Assembly: GCA_910577375.1 (NCBI GenBank)
Contig: CAJTLT010000003.1
Coordinates: forward strand, 124,001 to 188,000
Length of the DNA: 64,000 nt
Origin: an uncultured Christensenella sp.
GTDB taxonomy: Bacteria; Bacillota; Clostridia; Christensenellales; Borkfalkiaceae
Direction: 5' to 3'
Under the pieces are notes generated by a model. That model worked only from the letters and a program-made list of their open reading frames with translations. It was not told the origin of the DNA and made no database searches. Every line of letters starts with the position of its first letter. The first letter of the stretch is position 1. Position numbers and translations under genes: made by a program. Of this stretch, positions 34,183-43,182 are shown piece after piece.

Positions 34183-35061
34183 TTATAGGTTTAAAAAGTC
34201 TTTTCTATACTTTAACCCGAAAAGCTCGGCGAGCTTAACCATATCTTCATCTTTAATGGTGTTTACTCTCGGCAGATGCGCGGTGAGCATATAAATCTGC
34301 GCCGCCTTTTCAACCGTTTCGATTAAACCGAAAGTTTCGTCCATAGTCCTGCCCGCGCCGTAAATGCCGTGCATCGCCCAGATTACAAGGCGGAACTCCT
34401 CCATTTTTTTCGCCGTAGCAACTCCTATGCTGTCCGTTCCGCAAAGCATCCAGGGCAAAATCCCAACGCCGTCGGGGAACACCGCTATGCACTCCGTACA
34501 CATTTCCCACAATGTGTGCGTAAACTTCTTTTCGTCAAGCTCGTGAACATAATTCATTGCAAGCGTGTTTGTGGGGTGAGAGTGCATAACAACCCTGTTT
34601 TCGGGGTCTGCTTTAAGCCTTGCCATATGGCACATAAGGTGTGCGGGCAGCTCGCTCGTAGTTCTGCCGCCGTCCTTATATCCCCACAAAAGTTCCGCGC
34701 CGCCTTTCACTATCCTCACTATACCGAGGTTTGTTTCGGGGTCGTCCTCAACGTTCTTGAAATACTTGCCCGTGCCCGTAACTATAAATATTTTGCCTGT
34801 TAAAGGCGTTACGTCGAACTCCGCGGCGTTTACGCCCATCAACGGAATAAAACGGATTACTTTATTCAAATCAAGATATTCCGCAACTTCGTTTTCATTT
34901 AACAAATAGCTTATATTACCGCCGTTTCTCTCGTCCCATCCCAAACGGTACATATTAGCCGTTGTTCTGCACATTTCCTTAACGAACGGCGCACTCTTTA
35001 TATCTTTAAGTGAACGCGACAACTCCTTGCCCGCTTTTTTTATGTCGTCCATAAAACCCAT
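34183..35061 (-). CDS. rhaD: Rhamnulose-1-phosphate aldolase
   Basis: 292 residues. Zinc-dependent class II aldolase that cleaves rhamnulose-1-P into dihydroxyacetone phosphate and lactaldehyde. The metal histidines are in VVMHSHPTNTLAMNYVHEL and the later WAMHGIYGAGRT. RNGGNISYLLNE is the substrate loop. Slightly longer than the E. coli enzyme. AAGGAG precedes the ATG. A 190-bp gap separates it from rhaA, without a clear terminator. Confidence 0.95.
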   Translation of the reverse strand: MGFMDDIKKAGKELSRSLKDIKSAPFVKEMCRTTANMYRLGWDERNGGNISYLLNENEVAEYLDLNKVIRFIPLMGVNAAEFDVTPLTGKIFIVTGTGKYFKNVEDDPETNLGIVRIVKGGAELLWGYKDGGRTTSELPAHLMCHMARLKADPENRVVMHSHPTNTLAMNYVHELDEKKFTHTLWEMCTECIAVFPDGVGILPWMLCGTDSIGVATAKKMEEFRLVIWAMHGIYGAGRTMDETFGLIETVEKAAQIYMLTAHLPRVNTIKDEDMVKLAELFGLKYRKDFLNL

Positions 35062-35250
35062 AATAATCTCCTTAATACGAAATCACCGCGCTATTCTGTA
35101 CACTGCAATTTCCGTGATTTAAAAGGCTTTGCCTCTCTTTGCTAAATTATAACGGCAAACGATTATATAATTTCGCAAATTAACTTCACTGCGGCGCAGA
35201 TATGCGCAAGCCGAGCCGTGTTGCGGAAAAACAGATTTTCCTTGCACCGC
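35062..35250. other. Spacer between rhaA and rhaD
   Basis: No gene, no convincing promoter or terminator. Contains only short imperfect GC-rich repeats near 35195-35225. Confidence 0.3.
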
Positions 35251-36486
35251 TTATTTATTTAATCTCGTTTTTAAAACCTCTTTTTCGTATTCTCTTATTT
35301 CCGTCAGATAATCTTCTTTGAGGTTTTCCCTCTTCAAATATTCTTTCCACACCGCGCCGAAAGGCAAGGTTTTATACTCTTCCTGTCGTACCATAAGCGT
35401 TGTAAAGTCCGCCATATCCTGCAACGAACGCAGTTCTCCGTGGTTGCAGAGAAGCGCATACAGCAAAGCCTTCTGCATTGCTCTCTGCCCCGTTACCCAC
35501 GCCGAAAGGCGGTTGATTGAAGCGTCGAAATAGTCCAAGCCGATAAGTACTTTTTCGGTTGCCCCGTTCCTTACAATCTCCTTTGCTATCTCTTTGAGTT
35601 CGTCCTCGAACAAAACAACGTGGTCGCTGTCCCAGCGAACTCCCCTTGTCACGTGCAAAGCGACCTTATCATAAAACGCAAGCAAAGCGGGTATTTTATC
35701 GCTAACATATTCAAGCGGGTGGTAATGTCCGTTATCCAAAAGACAGCAGATATTATTTTTCGCCGCATAGTTCTGATAAAATTCGTTGCTGCCCACGGTA
35801 TAGCTTTCAACGCCTATACCGAAAACCTTGCTTTCCACCGCAACAATAACCTTGTTTCTGTCGTAACCGCAAGAAAGAATTTTATCCAAACTATCCTTTA
35901 AACGCAGTCGTGGCGTAAGTCTGTCCGCCGGAATATCTTTAAAACCGTCGGGTATCCAGATATTGAACGCACACGGACTTTTGAATTCGTCCGCAAAATA
36001 CTCGGCAATGCGCAAACACGCTATGCAGTGATTTATCCAGAAACTGCGGATATCCTCATCGGGGGAAGATAATGTAAGTCCGTCCTTTACATTTTTGTGC
36101 GAAAACATAGTCGGGTTAAAATCTATGCCTTGCAAACCCAAATCCTTTGCAAACTTAACCCACTCGGCAAAATGTTTCGGCTCGTATTTGTCACGGTCAA
36201 CGGTTGCACCCACGGCGTAGCTCGCATGCAAATTCAAACGCTTTGTACCGCCCATAAGCGAAAACGCTTTTTTAATATCCGCTTTTAATTCTTCAAAATT
36301 TCTTGCTCTTCCCGCATAGTTGCCCGTGGTCTGTATTCCGCCGCTTGCGGCGCCGCCTCCGTCTAAACCCACAACGTCGTCGCCTTGCCAGCAATGAATT
36401 GACACGGGAATATCTTTAAGTTTCGCTATCGCCGCTTCGGTATCCACGCCGTAAGCCGCATATTCCTTTTTTGCGAGATTGTACAT
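35251..36486 (-). CDS. rhaA: L-rhamnose isomerase
   Basis: 411 residues. Isomerises L-rhamnose to L-rhamnulose. The conserved start YNLAKKEYAAYGVDTEAAI, the SIHCWQGDDVVG segment and metal/substrate residues in NLHASYA, LLDNGHYHPLEYVSDKI and LHVTRGVRWDSDHVV identify the enzyme. Its ATG overlaps the rhaB stop by one base (TAATG), with GAGGTG upstream. Confidence 0.97.
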   Translation of the reverse strand: MYNLAKKEYAAYGVDTEAAIAKLKDIPVSIHCWQGDDVVGLDGGGAASGGIQTTGNYAGRARNFEELKADIKKAFSLMGGTKRLNLHASYAVGATVDRDKYEPKHFAEWVKFAKDLGLQGIDFNPTMFSHKNVKDGLTLSSPDEDIRSFWINHCIACLRIAEYFADEFKSPCAFNIWIPDGFKDIPADRLTPRLRLKDSLDKILSCGYDRNKVIVAVESKVFGIGVESYTVGSNEFYQNYAAKNNICCLLDNGHYHPLEYVSDKIPALLAFYDKVALHVTRGVRWDSDHVVLFEDELKEIAKEIVRNGATEKVLIGLDYFDASINRLSAWVTGQRAMQKALLYALLCNHGELRSLQDMADFTTLMVRQEEYKTLPFGAVWKEYLKRENLKEDYLTEIREYEKEVLKTRLNK

Positions 36487-37859
36487 TATTTCACCTCTTT
36501 TATATCAAAAGATTTTTTTATTATCCGTCTGGCTTCCGCCAAATCTTTTATTTCGCCCGCGCCCGACATCTGCATAATCAGGTTGCCGATTGCCGTCGCC
36601 TCCACCGGACCGGTAATAATTTTTTTGCCGGTAGCTTTCGCCGTAAGTTCGTTTAAAAGAGTATCTCTGCTCCCGCCGCCTATAATATTGAGCGTTTTAT
36701 AAGTTTTACCCGTATTCCGTTCAAGCTCTTCAATCGCCTCCGCGTAACTTTTTGCAAGGCTGTCGTAAATAACCCGCATTATGCTCGCCGTGCCGATATT
36801 GCTCATTACCGCCTTTTTAATTTCTTCCGTCATATTTTTCGGCGATAAAAATCTGTTATCGTTTACGTCTATAATTATTTTGCTTTCCTTACACTTCGCC
36901 ATTTCCGCAAGCGAGGCAAACGTTACGCTACCGCCCAGCTCGCGTTTTACGCTCTGTATCATCCACAGCCCCATTATGTTTTTCTGATAACGGAATCTGC
37001 CGTTTATACTGCCCTCGTTCGAATAGTTCGCTTTTCGGCTCTCTTCGTCAGTATGCGCCCGCGCTTGCTCTATGCCCAAAAGCGACCACGTGCCGCTCGA
37101 TATGTAAGGGCTTTCTTCGTCTACGGGCGCTGCAAGAACTGCGCTTGCCGTATCGTGCGTTGCGGGAAGTATAACGGTCGCGCTATATCCTGCCGCGTCC
37201 GCAATATCTTTCTTTAATTTGCCGACAACCGTTTTCGGCTGGGCAATTTCCCCGAACAATTTACGGTTCAACCCCAATAATTCAATGATATCCCAATCCC
37301 AATTATGCGTTTCGGCGTTTACCAAGCCGGTGCTTGTGGCGTTGGTATATTCTTGTTTCTTTACGCCCGTCAGCAAAAATCCGAGATAATCGGGCAACAT
37401 CAGCATGCTTTCCGCTTTTTCCAGCTTGCCGCTCAGTTTATCCGCATAGAGCTGATATATAGTATTGAACGGCTGAAACTGTATCCCTGTCTTTTGATAC
37501 AATTCGTTAAAGGATATTATGCGGTGAACGGCTTGGCTGCTCCTTTCGGTGCGGCTGTCTCTGTATGCGTAAACGCCGCCTATAAGCTTATCGTCCTTAT
37601 CCAACAGAGCATAATCAACCGCCCACGTGTCTATACCTATATATTTAGGCGTATACCCCTTGATATGCGCCGTTTTAAGCCCCTCTACAACCTCTTTGAA
37701 CAGTCTTTCCGAATCCCAGATTAAATGCCCGCCCTTGCTTTCCGTGCCGTTCGCAAAACGATATACCTCTTCCGTTTTAAGTTTTCCGTCCTCAAGCCAG
37801 CCGACTATATGCCGCCCGCTGCTCGCCCCGATATCTATCGCCAGATAATAATTTTTCAT
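36486..37859 (-). CDS. rhaB: Rhamnulokinase
   Basis: 457 residues. FGGY-family kinase phosphorylating rhamnulose. The N-terminal ATPase segment is YYLAIDIGASSGRHIVGWLE. Conserved pieces include GIDTWAVDYALLD, LPATHDTASAVLA, SSGTWSLLGIE and NIIGGGSRDTLLNELTA. First gene of the operon; the promoter region holds direct repeats that probably bind the divergent DeoR-type regulator. Confidence 0.96.
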   Translation of the reverse strand: MKNYYLAIDIGASSGRHIVGWLEDGKLKTEEVYRFANGTESKGGHLIWDSERLFKEVVEGLKTAHIKGYTPKYIGIDTWAVDYALLDKDDKLIGGVYAYRDSRTERSSQAVHRIISFNELYQKTGIQFQPFNTIYQLYADKLSGKLEKAESMLMLPDYLGFLLTGVKKQEYTNATSTGLVNAETHNWDWDIIELLGLNRKLFGEIAQPKTVVGKLKKDIADAAGYSATVILPATHDTASAVLAAPVDEESPYISSGTWSLLGIEQARAHTDEESRKANYSNEGSINGRFRYQKNIMGLWMIQSVKRELGGSVTFASLAEMAKCKESKIIIDVNDNRFLSPKNMTEEIKKAVMSNIGTASIMRVIYDSLAKSYAEAIEELERNTGKTYKTLNIIGGGSRDTLLNELTAKATGKKIITGPVEATAIGNLIMQMSGAGEIKDLAEARRIIKKSFDIKEVK

Positions 37860-37944
37860 TCTGTCACCGCAAACAATCAGAATATATTTTTCCGCTTATC
37901 CCTCACACCTCGTCAAACCATATCAAAGCTCTGCATTTCTAAAG

Positions 37945-37985
37945 AAACTATAAGTTTTTAAAAAAACTATAAGTTATCAAAGCTG
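37945..37985. promoter_or_regulatory. Tandem operator-like repeats of the rhamnose operon
   Basis: AAACTATAAGTT occurs at 37945-37956 and again at 37964-37975, 19 bp apart. TATCAAAGCT occurs at 37921-37930 and 37976-37985, on either side. Likely binding sites for the DeoR-type regulator. Confidence 0.55.
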
Positions 37986-38056
37986 TTGGCTTACACTCGG
38001 CGACTTGACCGCGAAATACATTTAACCGCAAATTATTTTTGACTGTTTATGAAAAT

Positions 38057-38085
38057 ATTGTATCAAAACAATCAATATTTGTCCA
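38057..38085 (-). promoter_or_regulatory. Candidate promoter of rhaBAD
   Basis: TGGACA (38085-38080), 17 bp, TACAAT (38062-38057) on the minus strand. This gives a leader of about 190 nt that contains the tandem repeats. Confidence 0.45.
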
Positions 38086-38170
38086 TATATTCACGATTTT
38101 TGTACGATATGTTGGCAAATGCGCAAAAATGAAGGTACAAACGCGCAAAAACGCGCAGAATTAATTTTAC

Positions 38171-38199
38171 TTTACAAACCGCCTCCGAAATGCTATAAT
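38171..38199 (+). promoter_or_regulatory. Promoter of the DeoR-type regulator
   Basis: TTTACA (38171-38176), 17 bp, TATAAT (38194-38199) on the plus strand; GAGGAAAG follows before the ATG. Confidence 0.8.
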
Positions 38200-38218
38200 C
38201 CGAAAAAGAGGAAAGTTT

Positions 38219-38965
38219 ATGTTCGTTAACAAAAGAACAGATTCCATTATGGAATATCTTAAAACAAACAAAAAGGCGACTATAGAAGAGCTGGGCAAAG
38301 CGCTTTATGCAAGCGAATCCACAATCCGCCGCGACCTTGCGGAAATGCAAAAGAGCGGGCTGATTGCACGTTACCACGGTGGAGCCATGCTTTTGGAAGA
38401 CTTTGGTGAAATTTCTCTCTTCGTCAGGTCGGAACGGGATATGCGCGATAAGGAATTATGCGCCGCCATTGCGGTAAACCGTCTGCCTAAATTCAATACC
38501 GTTTTTATAGACAACTCCTCCACTTGCCTTGCTCTTGCAAAAAAAATAGATTTCACTAATAAAACAGTAATTACAAACGGCTTGCAGATTGCCTTGCAGC
38601 TTTTAAACAAACGCGATATCCAGCTTATAGTTCCGTGCGGCAGCGTAAACACAAGCACAAGCGCAATCACAGGCTCTGCGGCGGAAAAATTTCTTGAAAC
38701 TTTAAATATAGATTTAATGCTCGCTTCCTGCGCCTCCGTTAACGCCGAAAGCGTATGCGAACTCTCTTTTGAAACCGCAAGGTTTAAAAGCGCCGCAATG
38801 TCAAGATGCAAACGCCGTATTTTGATAGCCGCAAAAAACAAATTTTCAAACGACGCGCCGTACATTACGGCCGACCCGAAAAATTACGACTTCATTATTA
38901 CAAACGCCGACGATAAAACAATTTCTCCCCTAACCGAACGCGGCGTTACCGTTTTCAACAAATAA
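38219..38965 (+). CDS. DeoR-family regulator of rhamnose genes
   Basis: 248 residues. N-terminal helix-turn-helix: RTDSIMEYLKTNKKATIEELG, then ASESTIRRDLAEMQKSGL. A sugar-phosphate-sensing domain follows (FIDNSSTCLALAKKI, ITNGLQIALQL, VPCGSVNTSTSAITGSAAEKFL), with the family's DDKTISPLTERG-like end. Divergent from rhaBAD, so it should repress or activate that operon in response to a rhamnose intermediate. Confidence 0.92.
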   Translation: MFVNKRTDSIMEYLKTNKKATIEELGKALYASESTIRRDLAEMQKSGLIARYHGGAMLLEDFGEISLFVRSERDMRDKELCAAIAVNRLPKFNTVFIDNSSTCLALAKKIDFTNKTVITNGLQIALQLLNKRDIQLIVPCGSVNTSTSAITGSAAEKFLETLNIDLMLASCASVNAESVCELSFETARFKSAAMSRCKRRILIAAKNKFSNDAPYITADPKNYDFIITNADDKTISPLTERGVTVFNK

Positions 38966-39007
38966 TCCGAATTCCCGCAATCAACGCAACCCAAAACAAT
39001 AAATATT

Positions 39008-39048
39008 AACCCCCTTCCGCAAAGCCAAAAGCTTTGCGGAAGGGGGTT
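39008..39048. terminator. Bidirectional terminator between rhamnose regulator and dGTPase
   Basis: An 18-bp perfect stem, AACCCCCTTCCGCAAAGC (39008-39025) with its complement (39031-39048), loop CAAAA. It serves convergent genes on both sides. Confidence 0.92.
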
Positions 39049-39064
39049 TTAAAACGCAACTTTA

Positions 39065-40279
39065 TTATATAAACCTTTTATCGAAATAATCCACGCGCTT
39101 TACAAGCGAGTTAAGCCCGTCGTTCGGGAACAGATACGCAAACGCCTCCAAAAAATAATCATCCGTCATACTTGCGATAAAGTCACAAACGATATCGTCC
39201 TCGCGGTAAGCGTTGCCCTCCGTTTTATAATACGTTTCGTAATTCTTCCCTATAATGTAATCGTTGAGATAATTTTTATAAATAAGCGAATTTTTATCGC
39301 CGGCTTTAAGCTCTTTCAAAAATCTCGAATACAGTTTTTCCATCATTGGTTTAACTACTCTGTCATATTGCGAAGTAACTTCCTCGCACTGGTAAATTTT
39401 AAGATTGTTTTCCTTCTGGCTGGATACCATCGCGTCGAAAACGTCTTTGCTTACGGAAAGATAAGGCTTGCCCATACTGTTTGCAATAACGTCCGTTGTC
39501 ACCGCGCTTATAATCTCGGAATTGCTCTTTCCTATTACCGTAGCAGAGTATTCAACGCGCATTTTCAGTCTGCCCGCGTCCTGCCTGTCTTTTCCTATAT
39601 ACGCAATCATATCGCTCAGCCGCACAACGCAGCCTTCAAGCGTAGCGGGGCGCAATCTTCCCACCGCCGTTTGGTCTGTATAGCAACTCTCCATAGTCGC
39701 CTTAAAGTCCTCATACGTCCCCAACACAGCCGGCAAATATTTTTCGTTGACTTTCTCTCCGCAATGGCAGATTATTCCGTCCGCCGTCTGTAAGGTGAGG
39801 TTGCTTCTTGAAATAATCTGCAACACCCTTACGCTGTGCACGTTATGATTAAAGTATCTTCCCGTTCCCGCGTTATACAATTCGTTGAGATATTTCTCAC
39901 CTTTGTGCCCGAAAGGAGTATGCCCTATGTCGTGGCCTATCGCTATCGCCTCTATCAAATCGCAGTTCAGCCTTAAAGCTTTGCCTATCGAGCGGGCAAT
40001 CCGCGAAACAAGCTGAACGTGGGAGGCGCGCCGTGTTATGTCGTCGTTTTTAAAAAACGAAAACACCTGAGTTTTATCGCTCCCTCGGTTAAAAAAAGGG
40101 CTGTGGATTATTTTATCCGCGTCCACGGCAAACTGGGAACGCACCGTTTCTTCGTCATAGCGGCTTTCGCGTTCACGTATATATTGCCCGTTTCTGACGG
40201 CATAAGGAGAATACGCTTCTTCGGTCTGTTCGGTTATTTTGCGCAGTTCGCGCGTCTGTTCTTCGGTTAATACTTTCAT
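39065..40279 (-). CDS. dgt: Deoxyguanosinetriphosphate triphosphohydrolase (HD domain)
   Basis: 404 residues. HD-domain hydrolase cutting dNTPs to deoxynucleoside plus triphosphate. The first His lies in RRASHVQLVSR near residue 87, the HD pair in AIAIGHDIGHTPFGHKGEKYL at about 116-117, and a later Asp in RLSDMIAYIGKDRQ. The C-terminal dGTPase part is present. The ATG overlaps the upstream Sel1-repeat gene by four bases. Such enzymes can limit phage replication by dNTP depletion, but a housekeeping role is equally likely. Confidence 0.93.
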   Translation of the reverse strand: MKVLTEEQTRELRKITEQTEEAYSPYAVRNGQYIRERESRYDEETVRSQFAVDADKIIHSPFFNRGSDKTQVFSFFKNDDITRRASHVQLVSRIARSIGKALRLNCDLIEAIAIGHDIGHTPFGHKGEKYLNELYNAGTGRYFNHNVHSVRVLQIISRSNLTLQTADGIICHCGEKVNEKYLPAVLGTYEDFKATMESCYTDQTAVGRLRPATLEGCVVRLSDMIAYIGKDRQDAGRLKMRVEYSATVIGKSNSEIISAVTTDVIANSMGKPYLSVSKDVFDAMVSSQKENNLKIYQCEEVTSQYDRVVKPMMEKLYSRFLKELKAGDKNSLIYKNYLNDYIIGKNYETYYKTEGNAYREDDIVCDFIASMTDDYFLEAFAYLFPNDGLNSLVKRVDYFDKRFI

Positions 40280-41640
40280 TTGTTTTCTTCTTTGATTTTT
40301 GCAAATTTCTTTTTGGAAAGAAAATACTCCGCACCTTCTTCGCCGCTTTGTTCGGCTTTTTTATACCACTCGTAAGCCTTATATAAATCTTTGCCTACGC
40401 CCTCGCCGTGTTCGTACATATACGCGATACTCAGCATAGAATCCGTTTCTCCGAGCGCCGCCGCCTTTTCATACCATTCAACAGCTTTTAATTTGTCTTT
40501 TTTTACTCCGTGGCCGTGTCTGTATGCGCACGCAATGTTAAACATAGCCATAAGGTTTCCGTTTTCCGCGGCTTTGAAATACCATTTCAAGGCTTCTTGT
40601 CTGTTCTTTTTTCCGCCTATTCCGTTGAAATAACAATATCCCACGTCGCTCATTGCCTGCGCGTTTCCTTGTTCGGCAGACATTTTAAGCCATTTAACGG
40701 CTTGCTTGCCGTCCGGCTTTACGCCGTTACCGACCTGATAACTCCACCCGACGTGCAGCTGCGCCCTGTCGTCGCCCTGCTCGGCGGCTTTCAAGTGCCA
40801 CTCAAACGCTTTTTCGGGATTTACGGAAATACCGTGCCCCTCTTCATAACACATTGCAAGATTGTATTGCGCGCGCATATTTCCTTGTTTTGCGGCTCTT
40901 CTGAACCATCTGACAGCCTCGTAAAAATCTCTTTTTACGCTTTTGCCTACGACAAAACACCAGCCGTAATCATTTTGGGCGGGCGGATATCCCTGTTCCG
41001 CCGCCGCGCGGTAAAGATTTACCGCCTTTTCAAAATTCCTTTCAACGCCGTTCGCCTCGTCGTACATTTTCGCAAGTCTGTACTGCGCGGGGGCGTAATT
41101 CATTTCCGCCGCTTTCTCAAAATAATTCGCAGCCGTAGCCAAATCCAGAACAACTTCTTCGCCCTTTTCATAGCGGCAGCCAAGCTCGTACATAGCCTGA
41201 AACTGCCCCTGTTCCGCGGCTTTCATAAAATATTCCAACGCTTTGGATTTGTTTTGCTCCGTTCCTTTGCCTTCCCAACAGCAAATACCCAAACGGTAAA
41301 CCGCCCATATATCGCCGTTTTCGGCAGATTCCGCAAACCATGAAAAAGCTTTTGCGTAATCCCTTGCAACGCCCGTGCCGAAGTAATAACACATTGCAAG
41401 GTCGTGCTGTGCATATGCGTTACCTTGCGCCGCGGCTTTTGCAAACCATTCGGCGGCAAGCGCGTCGTCCTGTTCGATATCGTCGCCGTAAAGATAACAC
41501 AACGCCAATCTGTGCTGCGCCTCGTCGTCTCCGTTTTCGGCAGCGGTTTTCAGTTCCGCAACGGCGCCGTCAAATTTTTCGCTCTCGAACGTATCGAGAA
41601 TATCGTCTATCAACTTGTTTTCTTTGTTTTCGTTACACAT
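40276..41640 (-). CDS. Sel1/TPR-like repeat protein 2
   Basis: 454 residues, almost entirely Sel1-like repeats of 36 residues (about eleven), each of the form AEQGNAxAQxxLGxCYxxGxGVxKDxxKAxxWY. No signal peptide, so an intracellular helical-solenoid scaffold. The N-terminus (ENKENKLIDDILDTFESEKF) repeats that of the neighbour at 41641, so the pair arose by duplication. Directly after the neighbour's stop (TAAATG) and overlapping dgt. Binding partners unknown. Confidence 0.9.
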   Translation of the reverse strand: MCNENKENKLIDDILDTFESEKFDGAVAELKTAAENGDDEAQHRLALCYLYGDDIEQDDALAAEWFAKAAAQGNAYAQHDLAMCYYFGTGVARDYAKAFSWFAESAENGDIWAVYRLGICCWEGKGTEQNKSKALEYFMKAAEQGQFQAMYELGCRYEKGEEVVLDLATAANYFEKAAEMNYAPAQYRLAKMYDEANGVERNFEKAVNLYRAAAEQGYPPAQNDYGWCFVVGKSVKRDFYEAVRWFRRAAKQGNMRAQYNLAMCYEEGHGISVNPEKAFEWHLKAAEQGDDRAQLHVGWSYQVGNGVKPDGKQAVKWLKMSAEQGNAQAMSDVGYCYFNGIGGKKNRQEALKWYFKAAENGNLMAMFNIACAYRHGHGVKKDKLKAVEWYEKAAALGETDSMLSIAYMYEHGEGVGKDLYKAYEWYKKAEQSGEEGAEYFLSKKKFAKIKEENK

Positions 41641-43044
41641 TTATTTCAACTTTTTAAGAGCTTTCTTCGCTTCCTTGCTGCCGTATTCAACCGCTCTTTC
41701 ATACCACTCGCGCGCCTCGTCACAATCTTCTTCAACGCCCATCCCCTCTTCATAGCACACCCCGACCATATAAGCCGAATCGCAGTCGCCCTGAAGAGCC
41801 GATTTTTTGAACCAGTTGAACGCCTCCTGCTCGTCCTCGTCAACCCCGATGCCGTTCATATAAAAATATCCTATTTTATACTGCGCGTCGGAATCGCCTT
41901 GCCTTGCCGACTGTAAAAACCAATATGCCGCATCTTCATCGTCTTGCTTTACGCCCAGCCCTTTATATAAATGCTGCCCGAGATTATACTGAGCTTCCGC
42001 CAAACCGTTTTCAGCCGCTTCCGCATAATACTTAACGGCAATCTCATTGTTTACTTTAACTCCCTTTCCGAACGCATAAACGTTGCCAAGGTTGTATTTC
42101 GCCATAGTGCTGCCAAGCTCCGCGCCCTTTTTATACATCTCTATAGCGGTCTGCATATTCTTTTTTACGCCGTCGCCGCGCTCGTAACAACATCCCAGAT
42201 TGCAATAAGCCTGAAAATAACCGTTCTTCGCGGATTCGTTATACCAGTTGAGAGCCTCCTGCATATTTTCGCGCACGCCGAGACCGTATTCATAACAATA
42301 ACCCGCATAGCACTGCGCCTTTGCGTGTCCTTGTTTCGCCGCCTGTTTGTATAAAACAAACGCTTGTTCCGCATTTTCTTCAACGCCGTTGCCGTCGTCG
42401 TAACATTCGCCAAGACGGAACTGCGCGTCTGCAAGCCCCTGCTCTGCCGCAAGCGTAAACCATTTAACCGCCTCTTTATAATCACGCACCGCTCCGTACC
42501 CGTAGTAATAAGCTTTACCCACGCCGAGCTGACCCGTGGAATTACCCAAATCGGCGGATTTTTTATACCACTTCAAGGCTTCCTCATAATTTCTGTCCTC
42601 TTCCGAACCCGAGCCTTGTTCATAAAAATATCCGAGGTTGTTCATAGCCTGCACACAATTCTGCTCAGCCGATTTTTTGAACCAGTAAAGCGCTTTCTCC
42701 GTATCTTTTTCAACGCCTATTCCGTAATTATAGCAAAGCGCCGCAAAACACTGCGCCTCGGCGTGCCCCAGCTCCGCGGCTCTCAAAAAATATTCTTTTG
42801 CTTTTACCGCACAGTTTTCCTCTGTTTCGCCGCCGACGCCGAGCTTGTAATTATAACAAATGCCGAGATAATACAAAGCCTCCGCGCAGTTTTCTTCTTC
42901 CGCCGCAGTCCGCCAAAGAGCCGCGGCGTCCGCGTAATTCTTTTCCGCATAAAGTCGGGAGGCTTTTTCACAAAGCTCTGCAGCTTTGGATTTGCCGTTA
43001 AACCCGTCGCATATATCGTCTATAAGTTTGTTTTCTTTTTCCAT
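41641..43044 (-). CDS. Sel1/TPR-like repeat protein 1
   Basis: 467 residues, about twelve Sel1 repeats with the YNLGxxYxxGxGVxxN pattern. The N-terminus MEKENKLIDDICDGFNGKSK matches its downstream sister. Glu/Lys-rich with many Tyr and Cys. No signal peptide. First gene of a three-gene operon with dgt as third. GGAGCC precedes the ATG. Confidence 0.9.
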   Translation of the reverse strand: MEKENKLIDDICDGFNGKSKAAELCEKASRLYAEKNYADAAALWRTAAEEENCAEALYYLGICYNYKLGVGGETEENCAVKAKEYFLRAAELGHAEAQCFAALCYNYGIGVEKDTEKALYWFKKSAEQNCVQAMNNLGYFYEQGSGSEEDRNYEEALKWYKKSADLGNSTGQLGVGKAYYYGYGAVRDYKEAVKWFTLAAEQGLADAQFRLGECYDDGNGVEENAEQAFVLYKQAAKQGHAKAQCYAGYCYEYGLGVRENMQEALNWYNESAKNGYFQAYCNLGCCYERGDGVKKNMQTAIEMYKKGAELGSTMAKYNLGNVYAFGKGVKVNNEIAVKYYAEAAENGLAEAQYNLGQHLYKGLGVKQDDEDAAYWFLQSARQGDSDAQYKIGYFYMNGIGVDEDEQEAFNWFKKSALQGDCDSAYMVGVCYEEGMGVEEDCDEAREWYERAVEYGSKEAKKALKKLK

Positions 43045-43069
43045 ATTCAGGCTCCTTCCAATCCTTAAT

Positions 43070-43098
43070 ATTATAACTTATTTTATCATTTATGTAAA
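43070..43098 (-). promoter_or_regulatory. Promoter of the Sel1-dgt operon
   Basis: TTTACA (43098-43093), 17 bp, TATAAT (43075-43070) on the minus strand. Confidence 0.85.
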
Positions 43099-43139
43099 GA
43101 CCTTTAAAAAATTAAACTCGGTTGCATTGCTTATAAAAC

Positions 43140-43177
43140 ATAAACACCGCCGCGCGGCAAAAGCCGCGCGGCAGTGT
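43140..43177 (-). terminator. Terminator after the M60 peptidase gene
   Basis: A long GC-rich stem (GCCGCGCGGC on both sides of a four-base loop, extended by A/T pairs) six bases after the stop codon. Confidence 0.85.
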
Positions 43178-43182
43178 TTTTC

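Noticed and set aside
39065..43044. Calling the dGTPase and Sel1 genes an antiphage system outright
   Set aside because: No effector or sensor known from described systems, no phage genes nearby, and dgt is a common housekeeping gene; kept only as a low-certainty idea.
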